Source of the DNA: Marsupella aquatica
Taxonomy: Eukaryota; Marchantiophyta
Reading direction: 5' to 3'
Assembly: GCA_973895155.1 (NCBI GenBank)
Contig: OZ316894.1
Coordinates: 7,688,001 to 7,752,000, forward strand
Length of the DNA stretch: 64,000 bases
In this document: piece after piece, positions 1 through 10,900 of the stretch
How positions within the stretch are numbered: position 1 is the stretch's first letter
Layout: each line of letters begins with the position of its first letter
Notes under the pieces: generated by a model
Databases searched by the model: none
Told to the model about the DNA's origin: nothing
Seen by the model: only the letters and a program-made list of their open reading frames with translations
Position numbers and translations under genes: made by a program

Positions 1-61
1 TGAAGTTTTCCAATCTGAATTCACGTTCTATCCTTGAAGAGTGAGGAAAGCCATACATCAG

Positions 62-2473
62 GATTGTGGAGCCCTCACTGACTTCTCAGGAACAGAGCTA
101 CACAGCAGCAAGCATTGAGAAAATTGGCGGCACACCCAATGGTAGGCATTGCAATGGGTCGGGCAAGGCTGATCCCTTCAATCCGTCCAAGCGGAAAGGG
201 TGGGTTTCTCTCTTCTGAGCCGACGACAACTGTTTTTTCTTCGGTGTGTTTGGAACGCTTGCTTAGGCAAAGATGTAGTGTGTAGGCAAGCTGTTAAACT
301 TCTTTCTAACCTTGTGACTTGAAGATTCATGGCGGGTTCTCGGCTACTCATCTTGATAAACAAAACTGCCAGGCTTCAGTGATATAGGAAACTGTCAGGC
401 TTCTATTTCCTACACCATCCTTGGGTTTACTAAAGAGGGAGACGATTGCAGTGAGTCACAGTTACTTTCTTTCTATACTTCTCTCATGATTACAGATTTT
501 TGGAGCTGCTGATCACCAGAGATCCATCCGTCTGAAAGCATTCGTTGCAGATAATGAGGCGATGCTACTTGTGGATTTCGCAGGTACTTGTCATGGAATG
601 ATTATTTTATGGCAATTGCATTCCTCTCAGCACAACGTTCCAAGGATCCCAACCGCCAGGTACGCAATTTCCGTAGTCTTTCCGGCTGCGGTCGTTCCAG
701 CTGCTAGGATAAGGAAGAACAATCAGTTGAAGTTTTCTGCGAGCTCCGAGTCCTGTCATCTCGGGTTTTGGTGCTGATACATATCGCAAAAAATAACACA
801 GTGAGCTGAATTGTTTCGGTGGCATCATCATTCTTTGAGATACGATATGGCTTTCGTTTCGGCTAGTCATATAGTAGCAGGTGGCTCTTTTTCCAGGTTG
901 GAGCATGTTTAGTCAGCCAAGATCAAGTTATTCTCGGTAAGTATCCACTTTATCTTCATATATGAGTATTACCTACCAATGGTCATATCAGCTGCCATCA
1001 AAGAATATGGTGTTGCATATGGTTGTATGATCTGGAGTGATTTAAGTGGGTACATTTAAGAAACTGCTAAGTTGTCCTTACACGGAAGTTTCCACCGTTT
1101 GGCAGGAATTGGATATAATGGCTTCCCAAGAGGATGCTCTGATGATGAACTCCCATGGGCTAAGGTTGGCTTTCTGTAGATTACATTATATCTGCAATAG
1201 TGAGGGATATGTCGAGCCGTCTCGGGGATGAAATGCAATCAGTCTAACCTGAGTTCAGTAAATCTCAGGGGGTCTGGATAATGAGAGGCATTTATTACGG
1301 TTGATTTCTCTTTGCTGGTTCTGATAGCTTTGAAAATTACTCCGGTGCAGATGTCAGTGGATGGAGACCCTTTGAAGACAAAATATCCGTGTGTACAACA
1401 ATACTTGAATCCTTTGTTGCATTTTCTCCGTGTATTCAGGATTTTGTCTTTGTATTTAGGGACGTTGGCATCATATGAGAATTACTTTAGCATAACTTTC
1501 ATTTAACCTCAATTCTTATCAATGGTTTAGGGTTCTGGCCCCAAGTCTGTGATTTCTGCTGTTATGCATGTGGTGCTAACCAAAATATTTGATTCCTTAA
1601 TATGGCTCTTAAAATGAGCAGTCCTCAAAGATTCCAGTTTCGTCAATATTGAACTCGTCTCTGCAAATCTTGGTCTTATTTGTGATTCTTTTGCACTTCT
1701 CATTCATAAATTTGGTAGCAAGGTAATATCTGTGCACAGCCTGGTCCTGTTTGTTAATTAGTTTTGTTCGCAGATATGTTTGCCACGCAGAGGTCAATGC
1801 CATCATGAACAAGAACCATGCTTCAGCGGCTGGTCAGGTGCATGAATCGACTATTTCAACGCATATATTTTCCTATCTCATGTACATACACCATTTCGTG
1901 TTATCAGACAATTCCCTCATCGTCGAGAAGGAATTAAGCTACAAAATCCTAATGTATCGAACTCCTCTGTGCTCTGCAGCGCCTCTATGTCACAATGTTT
2001 CCCTGCAATGAATGTGCAAAAGTAATCATTCAGGTGAGGAAACGTCTGGACTGAGTTCTACAGGAATACTATTTTTTTGAAAAGTATCAGTTTCTACTTT
2101 TCTAGTGAATACATTTCACCCTATAGAACTGAAATTGAAGTCCATTTTCTGCAGGCTCGAATTGCAGAAGTAATCTATTTTACTGAGAAAGGCCAAACCC
2201 AAAGCAAAACTGGGCAAGAGTCCTCCTTCGTTGCATCTCGAAGACTGCTTGCAATGGCTGGTGTGAAGGTAGAGTTCATCTTCTTTCAAGTTTATACTAA
2301 CAAAGAAGGCCAGTGAAGTTACACTATAACTCTCCTCAATCCATATATCAACTTTTCCGCTCCTTCAATTTTCCATATGTCGACTTGATTATCTATCTCA
2401 TTATTTTATCCTCTACTCGCAGGTATGGCAATACAAGCCACTACAGGACGGCTTGGTGCTTCAGTACAGATGA
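62..2473 (+). CDS. DCD: Deoxycytidylate (dCMP) deaminase, 5' end missing
   Basis: Zinc enzyme converting dCMP to dUMP for dTTP synthesis. Nine exons join in frame: 62-199, 584-659, 897-936, 1106-1164, 1351-1388, 1774-1837, 1980-2033, 2155-2268, 2423-2473 (stop TGA). They give about 210 residues. Visible motifs are [19 protein letters not shown] (first half of the fold), [20 protein letters not shown], the zinc/catalytic YVCHAEVNA and the second zinc pair PCNECAKVI. The order and spacing match plant dCMP deaminases over their whole catalytic domain. The first listed exon is open back to a stop near position 44 and has no in-frame ATG, so the start codon lies in an upstream exon that I could not place; the 62 acceptor is tentative. 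The N-terminal stretch before SKRKG is low in conserved features, as in other plant members. Exon 8/9 and the short C-terminus [10 protein letters not shown] are less certain than the core. Confidence 0.9.
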
Positions 2474-3180
2474 CCTTAGAGATCCTCTAGGCAGATGTAG
2501 GTATCGTCCAGATCAAATGTGCATATATCAGACAGAGAAACTTAGTGAAGAACACTAGAATTGTGTTCAATCATCACAAACCTAGTCAGTAGGAATTTTT
2601 GATATGGACATTACCCCAAATTTTCGAAGTCGCATTGCTGACAAGTAGGAAGGTTCTATGAACAGCCAAAAGTTGTCATGCACTCATCACAAAGTCAATA
2701 CACACTATTTGCAACGATTTACGTATTTCGTCCTGGCACTCTCAATCCACAGCCTATTTTTCTAATGGCAATGTCTCCAAGTATCACTGTTTTTGCGGAA
2801 GAGACCATTGGAAGCTGCATGTGGTGAGTAAGCCTAATGTACCTCCCTGGGATATCTGCCTTATCAGGGAAGGAGAAGAGTTGTGTTGCCAATGTCTTAC
2901 AATCATATAGCCAGCTCAGGCATGGTGCTCTGAGGGATATAAGATCCTGAAAATGTCGCTTGTGTACACTGTTGCCCAGGTTCTCATTGATTTCCTCTGG
3001 ACTTGTTTTCTTAGGTGTTTGTGGTACTTTGTGGTACTTGTTGACCCCCTTTCAGTAAGTTTGTCCTAGTTTATCCAGAGTTGCATTAAAATCATCGCCG
3101 TGTCGTGAGTGAATAGACGATTATCTTTGTCCTGGCAATCCAAAAAATCCAAGCTGCTCTGCTCAAGAGTATGGTACGGC
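2474..3180. other. Intergenic, 3' flank of dCMP deaminase
   Basis: AT-rich sequence with only short open frames. I see no recognisable coding, RNA-gene or transposon signal. The first few hundred bases are probably the 3' UTR of the deaminase gene. Confidence 0.5.
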
Positions 3181-3184
3181 TCTC

Positions 3185-3535
3185 ACCATCAATCTTCAAC
3201 CCTTGACCATGGGTAAGTTAAACTCTCAACTGTTCCGCAACCTTCAACCCCCTTGACCACTGTGAGTCAAACTCTCAACCGTCAACCCCTTCAAGCCTTG
3301 ACCATGGCAACATTCAACCCTTGACCTTGGGTGAGTCAAATTCTCAACTGTCTGGCAACCGTTAACCCTTGACCACGGGTGAATCAAACTCTCAACCCTC
3401 CACCGACTCTCAACCGTGCCGTGTCAACCTTCAACCCTTGACCATGAGCGATTCAAACTCTAAACCCCAGACTAAACCCTCAACTCTGCACCATCAACGG
3501 TCAACCCCCACACCTTAAACCCTTTACCACATGGG
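3185..3535. repeat. Degenerate minisatellite, CTCAACC..CCTTGACCAT type
   Basis: A run of imperfect copies of a unit of roughly 55-60 bases built from the blocks TCAACCCTTGACCATGGGTG, AGTCAAACTCTCAAC and CGT/CTGTCNGGCAAC. About six units can be followed, each with indels and substitutions. It grades into a stretch rich in AACCCT-like words (TAAACCCTCAA, TTAAACCCTTT) near 3460-3525. The strand is strongly C-rich and G-poor. No open frame spans it. Confidence 0.8.
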
Positions 3536-5390
3536 ACAAACACTCCTGGATCCCCACTAAAATGTCTGAAAACCCTGAGATTCCATGGAAAATATTAGAA
3601 GTGAAGAGAATACACATGATGAAATCTTAATTCATTTTGATTAAGTACAGAAGTTAGTACTTGTGCAAGTGGAGTAATTAGCTAGAAATAATATATTTAT
3701 CTTTGTAAGACATGATGCCATTGAAAAAATGTACAATTATCCATGACTAAAACTGACTATCCATCTCATTTTGTGGCATACCAAATAATTAATATTTTGC
3801 CAAGGTCCTCCACAGACCGGGATTTCAATATGGTACATAAATTCGGAAATACGATACTCTATAGTATGGAATAGAGGCATGTTTGAGCACTTACTTCTGA
3901 ATGCCCTGCAGAGGAGAATCGGCCCCATAGTCTTTTGGGTCTACCCAAGAGCGAAAAGTGAGGCAAGGAGAGGTCCGGGCAGAGGTCTTTAATTTTCCGG
4001 TCTCAGGGCAAGAGGTGTGTGCAAGAAGAAAGAGCAAAAGACATGCACATGTCTCTGGTTTTCACTCTAGGGGGCATGAGGTGCCTGTCCAGGAAAGAGC
4101 AACAGATGGGCAGAGGCAGGGGCATGCATGAATTTGCTTTGTGAGGTAATAGATTTGACATAAAAAAACATGCTGGCAAATCTTGAGATTCAACAAAGAT
4201 GCAAAAGTTTTCCAAATAAATGCACAAGTTTGCCTAAAAGCAACACTTTGCACTTGATAAGGGTGTCTGGAAAAACTACCTAAGGTGTTTTCAGCAAAAG
4301 TGAAACGTCCTTCCAAAACCAGTCAATTATGTTTTGGGGGGTAAATTGGCTGATGACATTACCCCTCGTCCATCCTAACTTAATATTCACATGTGAGTTA
4401 CTCCCTAAAATATGTGGTAAACTAAAATATATATATACTCCATCCATATAAATATATTTCAAAAGAACTATTTCAACAGAACTAGAAAGCAAAGTCCAGA
4501 TGGACCGTGAGGTTGTCCAACACAACCCCCATGGACTGAGGGAGTTGACAGTGTAAAGGGAATGCAAGAAAACTCTAGTACAGTCCCAGCCAGGATGCGA
4601 TTGATTTGATGTGGATGGAAACACCAGATTTATTAGGTTGTCAATCAACAAGAAATTCATCAAAACGTTTGCATGGAAATGAAAATCAAAAACTTTGAAA
4701 ACTTGCAGCTGTTGACGTCTGCATTGGTTCTGGTTCATAACCTCCTGGCCTGTTATCAAAATCAAATGATTATTGTTGTTGGAAAGCTGACTCGATTCCA
4801 CTTTCAACAAGCTCAGGCAGGTTGCCTAAAGTTGAGTATTCAAAGAGAAATGTCAATAGCAATTTGATGACAAGAGACTGGATATGTAAATTCTTGATGT
4901 TAAGCCGTCAACGTCCCTTTTGATCAAGAGATTTGATTCAATTCCTTTACCTGAGTTCCATTCTTTCTGATTTCAATGCATAAGGATAGTGGCTACCTAA
5001 GGTTGCGCAACAGAGTTCCTTTAGGAGACATTGCTGAATTGTTTTCTCAACATAATTCAGAGAGTGACACCCAATTTCTGCCAGGAGAAGAGATCTAGAT
5101 GGAGCCAGAAGCTTCACCTTTAGCCAAAAGCATTTGACCTTCAATTCCAACCAAAAAGCATTCAGTTTACAATTCCAAGCAAAGTTGATGCATTCTGTCA
5201 TTTCTGAGTATTTCTTGAAGAGAAAGGATGGTTAATGATCAGCAATGGCAGCAAAAAAACCTAGCAAACCATGGAGCAGTTTCAGTCAACTATGGAAACT
5301 AAAATGAACATCCCAGCACCTTACTGTTGTGGATATACTACTGTTGTGGATATACTACGGGCTATTCTGAACGTGAAACTAGCTGTGGCC
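3536..5390. other. Intergenic AT-rich DNA, no gene seen
   Basis: No recognisable gene. The longest open frame (176 codons, minus strand, 4280-4810) is AT-rich, has no recognisable motif and shows no splice or homology support, so I treat it as chance. A small ATATATATACTCC-type A/T block is present near 4425-4450. A 19-base sequence, ACTGTTGTGGATATACTAC, is repeated directly near 5323-5358. Confidence 0.5.
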
Positions 5391-5391
5391 G

Positions 5392-5721
5392 GTGCAGGCA
5401 GTTGTACAGGTCACTTGTGGACAGAAATGTAATGGGTGTTATCAGAGAAAGGTAGCAGGTTTCAGTGCAGTCCATGGGGTTGTGCTTGACCAGGGGAGCA
5501 TTTTGTTGAATGTCCGGGTCTATCCCAAGTTTACTTTTGCAGAACTACAATATGCAGCAGAGTTCTACCAGGCTCTTCAGTTTGCCATAGGGCAGGGTTT
5601 TAGGTTTACTTTTGTCTCTTCCTTGTCGGTGTTGCTTTTTGGGCCTTCGCCTTGGTTGTTGTCCCTTGATTGGGTTTTTGGGGTGGCTTTTTGGGCCTTC
5701 AGCTTGGTTGTTGTCCCTTGA
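5392..5721 (+). other. 109-codon open frame of unknown status
   Basis: The first ~68 codons have a fairly balanced composition (for example VARCGQKCNG-like start, GVVLDQGSILLNVRVYPKF, FAELQYAAEFYQALQFA), but I do not recognise a family. The last third runs through the ~53-bp repeat and is certainly repeat-derived. It could be a fragment of a decayed transposable-element protein or a chance frame. No promoter, intron or partner supports it as a gene. Confidence 0.2.
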
Positions 5722-5806
5722 TTGAGTTTTTGGGGTTGCTTTGGGGTTGCTTTTTGGGCCTTCAGCTTGGTTGTTGTCCCTTGCTTGGGTCTTTGGCCTT
5801 TGGGAA
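5633..5806. repeat. Three-copy ~53-bp tandem repeat (TTTTTGGGCCTTCAGCTTGG)
   Basis: Three tandem copies of a unit containing GCTTTTTGGGCCTTCNGCTT, GGTTGTTGTCCCTTG and ATTGGGTTTTTGGGG; one copy carries an extra GGGGTTGCTTT block. A reverse-complement relative sits at 36530-36620 (AAAACCCAATCAAGGGA, AACAAGAAGACCAAAAAGCC), and a weaker one at about 45465-45625. This shows a dispersed repeat family in this genome rather than a purely local array. Confidence 0.8.
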
Positions 5807-5839
5807 GTTTGCTATATACATATTATTTTATTTTGGCAC

Positions 5840-6335
5840 TCTAGAACAGTCTCCTTCCACGTAGGGCCATCGATCCGTGCCATACGATGGACGCCCTATG
5901 CTCACTCGCTCTGCCTAGCCACAGTTTGCCACGTTGTTAAATAGCAGTCAGAAGTTTGTGTGTCGCTCTGGATAGTTCGAACAGGAGCCTCAAGCTTTTT
6001 CCATCACCGATCCACAACGGATCGCATCCCGTCCGTCGGGACCCGGCCGGCCAACTGCGACGGTCCATTGCTTCAGTGTCGAGGCTCTGTGGGCTTCAAC
6101 CGTCATCAGCTCGTAGGTGACCCTGTTTCCGACGGGAAGCTACCGGTAAACAGACACGAACGCCGTCGATAGGACTGGATCGTAAGGCCGGACGGTACAG
6201 TTCGTCCCCTTCACAATTCCGGAGCCGGAATCTTACGAAGCGATAAGCCTACAGAAACTAATCGTGGCCGTACGTCTTTTATTAAACGGCGGAACTTCCC
6301 TTCCCAGAACACCTTCGCAGTTTTCTTATATTGTG
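5840..6335. other. GC/CpG-rich island without a gene call
   Basis: About 500 bases with much higher GC and CpG content than both flanks (blocks such as CCGTCGGGACCCGGCCGGCC and GGCCGGACGGTACAG). Short frames cross it, but none matches a known protein. The composition resembles plant mitochondrial DNA more than the local nuclear background, so an organelle-derived insertion is one possibility. A CpG-rich promoter of an unannotated transcript is another. Neither can be settled by eye. Confidence 0.4.
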
Positions 6336-7300
6336 GGGACCCAATGAGCATTTTTTATTGGCAAAAAGTAGCCGAAGCGTTATTGTCGCCCATACCTATG
6401 ATTTTATTATACAAAGGTATATTTTTACGGGGACAGTATTGCCTAATTAATGCGACTAGGCTGATGCATTCCCAACATCCCTGCTCACTCCCTGGCACTC
6501 CTGAGCTCCGTGTCCTTGGATGGAAGAAGATCACCATCACTCTTGAGGGATGGTTTCATGAGATTGGCACCTCTCCTAGCTCATCCAATGGGCCTACCTC
6601 AATCACCCAAGTGACCGGATCCGACCCTGATGCAAGAGAGATCACTAGCACTTCCAATGGTTATTCATCTGAGTGACTGGCTCTGTTCCCGGATGCAAGA
6701 GGACCACCACAATTCTCAGAGACGATAGGGTTGGTTCCATAGGTTGTAATCCTTTCCTGTGATTTCTTCTTTGTATCTCTCCGGATGGTTATTTTGATCC
6801 CCTAGCTAGCTAGTCTAGAGAGTTATCCAAATCTTGATAAAACTTTAAGATCAAAAATAAAGAAAAACTACACTCAATGAATAGGCTTGTTTATTCTTGG
6901 GCCTTGGCTACAATCCCCTCAGGCTCATAGTCCTTGATTACTTAAAAGGTAATGTTTGTTTGGGTACAAAGTTTAGGCTGAGGCCAGAAGCTATTCTCAG
7001 CATTCTTGGAACAAAAATCAGACTATAACCCTAGTCCAGATCATGGTTATAGTATGGAAAATAGTTGACAACCATATGTTTTGGGCAAGAGAGTATGAAA
7101 ATAGCAGGGACCTCCAAGTGCATCCAGTGCTTACATACAGTATGGAAAAAACATTGACAATCATATGTTTTGGGGCACAAGATGATGGAAATAATAGGGA
7201 CCTCCACAAATGATTACACTCGGTAACCTCAGTACCCAATTTACATCCCATAATCCAATATGACAAAACATTCAGTAAGACAAAACAGGCATGTACTAGG
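6336..7300. other. Intergenic; contains an ~88-bp tandem duplication
   Basis: There is no convincing gene. A 110-codon open frame (6344-6676, +) has no recognisable motif. Two copies of a block starting AGTATGGAAAA and ending AGGGACCTCCA lie at about 7051-7116 and 7139-7206, sharing the words CATATGTTTTGGG and AATAGGGACCTCC with scattered differences. Confidence 0.5.
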
Positions 7301-7943
7301 ATGAACATACTATTCCCCTACACCACACACCTCCTAATAAGCTCATCCAAGGCTAACCTCTCCCGCCCCCCTCAATTCACCGGGATGACGGGACCCGTGC
7401 GCCACTCTGCCCGGTCATGCAGGTGGCCGTCGCAGTCCGCGCAGGCACCGTCACCGGTACGCCGTCGATTGCCCGTCCACGCGGGAGGAGAGGATCAATC
7501 CAAAGAGAGGGCCGAGTGGCGTGAGGTGTGGATTTGTGGCACACACGAGGAGAGAGTGGGGGGAGATATTACCTTTTCCGAAGTTGGCGTTTCTGAGTCG
7601 TTTGTGTGGATTTGCTTCGGGAGAAAGGTGTGGAGCGAATCGTGCGTGGTTCAATTGGCATCGATCGCTCATCGCTGAGTACTCATCACCATTGGTCGAG
7701 ATTATCTCTTTCGGGGCATGCTTGCTGCTTCATGACGGCAAGCGCTTGAGGAGTTTTGGTACGATTACTGCCGCGGAGTGGCGAATTGAGGCTTCGAACT
7801 CTCGTTTATCTTGAAGGCAGGTAGAGGAATACGAAGGCGACGAGGAGTGGCTTCGCAACACGCGCGTCACTTGCTAGGAGGGACGCTCACTGAAGGGCGT
7901 TTGCTTGGAGAACGAGCTCGATTCGTGAGAGCAGCTGTCCGTT
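7301..7943 (+). promoter_or_regulatory. Presumed promoter and 5' UTR of catalase
   Basis: GC-rich, CpG-containing block directly upstream of the catalase start, in contrast with AT-rich DNA before 7300. Open frames here overlap on both strands and show no family match. I see no clear TATA box, and the transcription start cannot be fixed from sequence. The assignment is by position and composition only. Confidence 0.45.
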
Positions 7944-10900
7944 ATGGATCCGTATCAGGTTTTCCACTCAGTTCATCCCGTTGGCGTCTGCTCTCCTCTG
8001 CTTTCCTTGTTTCTGATCATGTTCTGGTTCGGAATTGCTGTCCGAACTGGCCATGCCGAGTTGAGGCGCCGTCCTTTGCAATTGATAGTAGATGTGGTTC
8101 GTGGTCGGCGGGGTGTTGAATGAGAAATTTCGGGCTCGGGCCGGCATCATGTATGGTCCCGGTGGCGGGTTCATCAATTAGGAGTTGCTTTCGGCATTTA
8201 GTCAAGTTCTTCCTTGATTCTTAATGTTAGGTGTTGATTGTGTGGATTGAAGTGAATGGTAACCGATAAGGGAGATCAGTCAACCTGCTGTAGGTCCTTC
8301 GTAGCTGCTGTTTGTCGTGCAAGGATGATTGATGGTGGACAGTAGGAATGTGACCGAAACAAATCTTCGGCAGCTCAATTTCCCATTGCTTATGTCTGTC
8401 TATCCGTTTGTCTGTCTGATTGGAAATTTAGTCGCCTAGGGTTATAGACGATGTAGCGACTCGAGTTTGAGGTTAGAGCTCGAAGGAGGTTCTAACTCGG
8501 TTATGCCCAGTCCAGTTTCCGTAATCTGAGTCTCCCTATTGGTCTTTCCCCCGCATGTGCTGTCTTCCGTAGGCCACATGGTACGAAGAGCTTCTTCTTC
8601 GCTTAGAAATCCATGTGGAGTGACATCGTTCTTCCTAGTATGCTAGCCTTTGGGATCGATCTTGTCGAGAATTTCTTTGTGGAGACTCGTGGCTGTGAGC
8701 GCGATGGTTTCTGGTTGGAATGAGAGATAGCGGTGTATGCTGAGCCCCGGAAAGCTTATTCCTCATTTTTTCCTAATTGTCCCAAACTTGGTAAAATTAT
8801 AGCAATAGATAATTTCCTGCCTTGGCTGTGGACAAGGCTGGATACGATCCATTTCTGACAGAAGATTTCGATTTAAAGTGCCCTATGTCTGTGTAATGGA
8901 GTGTCGGATTTGGATTCTGTATCCTGTCAGTTGGCCTGAAACAACATTTGGTCTGGCAGCTTGTGGGGTAAATGTCTTTTTCTCGGGTATGATTTAATTG
9001 CTACCGAAGGACTAACATCATATGTTGGCTGCCTGTCGGAGCAGTTCTTGCCGTCCAGCAAGCACAACTCGTCGCACTGGACAACCAATTCGGGCGCACC
9101 AGTTTTCAACAACAATTCTTCGCTGACCATCGGCAACCGTGGTACGTTTGTGCATCCACCACAGCGCAGAGGTTGCTAGAAAGCGATGTCCCACCCAAAG
9201 CTAATCTGCAGCCAGATGTTGAAACTTGTTAGATACAGTCAGACCCGTCGTTTCTCAGGAGACTGTAATCGGCACAGAAATTTAAGACAGCTGATTGGAG
9301 ACCTTGATTGGAAATGGGCACGTCTAAGCTCTCTAAAGTAATCTTACATTTTGGTCCAGTCTGGTGTCATCCAAGGTTTTCTACGGAAAGTTTGCGCGCA
9401 GTTGTTTCCAGCTTGCTCTTAATTGTTGCAGTCTGCAGAAGTTGCACCAAGAAATTAAAAATCTAACGGCATCCGAATTCCACGCTAGAGGAGACCTGAG
9501 CTTGCCCCCCCTTAACGTTGATCTCTCTCTTCAAATAGCACCATTCCAACTAAACACAAGACATTTTGTATTCGAAGAATAAATGAGCGACACTGCTGAT
9601 CAAGTATTACTTAAATTGAGAGTTCTGATAAAGTAGTTCAAATAGAATTAAACGACACATGGCCAGCATAATTAATGTTGTAACACTTACTAAGGATCTT
9701 CCCTTGGCACAGGTCCCGTGTTGCTGGAGGACTACCACTTGTTGGAAAAGCTTGCCCAGTTCGATCGCGAGCGCATCCCCGAGCGTGTCGTGCACGCCCG
9801 CGGATTCAGCGCCAAAGGCTACTTCGAAGTTACCCATGACATTTCACACCTCACTTGCGCTGATTTCCTCCGAGCACCGTCCGTGAGAACGCCCTTGATT
9901 GTGCGATTTTCCACCGTCATCCATGAGAGGGGCAGTCCGGAGACGCTGAGGGACCCTCGCGGTTTTGCAGTCAAGTTCTACACTCGGGAGGGTAACTTCG
10001 ACATGGTGGGCAACAACATCCCGATCTTCTTTATCCGCGATGGAATGCAGGTCCGCTCTTTTCCTCCCACCCACTTCTAATGAATGTCTACCTTCTCGGT
10101 TCTTCGCTTGCTAAAAACTATTGAAAGAACTTCTGATGGTTCTTCATCTTACCGAGCTTTTATTCCATTTCCGAAAATTTTATCTAAGAATATGTGAATT
10201 GTATGCACCAGAAAAGCACTAGTGCGTGAATTACTGGGTAGCTACTTCTTAGTTTCCCTGCGTTGTAGCTGTAATTTGACTTTGCGGTCATGGTGTTGTT
10301 GGTGGTGGCAGTTCCCGGAAATGGTCCATGCTCTCAAGCCAAACCCCAAGACTCACCAGCAGGAACCTTGGCGGATATTGGACTTCTTTTCGCATGTGCC
10401 GGAGGCTACTCATATGTTCACATGGTTATTCGATGACCACGGCATTCCGCAAGACTACAGGCACATGGAAGGGTTTGGGGTCCATACTTTTAAGGTGCGT
10501 ATTGAAGGTCATTCATCAGTCGAGCCGTTTCTGGAAAAGTCTACCTGGAAATGATACTTCATGGCACTGTGTCACATTATAGCAAGAAAAAACCTTGTCT
10601 TTGTGAACCGTAAAGTTACGTGCTAAAACCTAAGTGGACAGAGTAAAGCCTAAATGACGGTCGAGGTCGAATTCTGACATTGATTTCTATTCCTGGGATG
10701 GTGCAGCTTATCAACAAGGCAGGCAAGGAAACTTATGTGAAATTTCACTGGGTTCCCACCTGTGGAGTCAAGTATCTGCTCGATGATGAAGCGGTACTTG
10801 TCGGTGGTGCAAATCACAGCCACGCCACCAAAGACTTGGTGGATGCCATAGCAGCAGGCAACTTCCCTACCTGGATTCTGAAAATACAGACCATGGATCC

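Noticed and set aside
4280-4810. 176-codon minus-strand open frame
   Set aside because: No recognisable motif, AT-driven composition, no splice or neighbour support. Most likely a chance frame.
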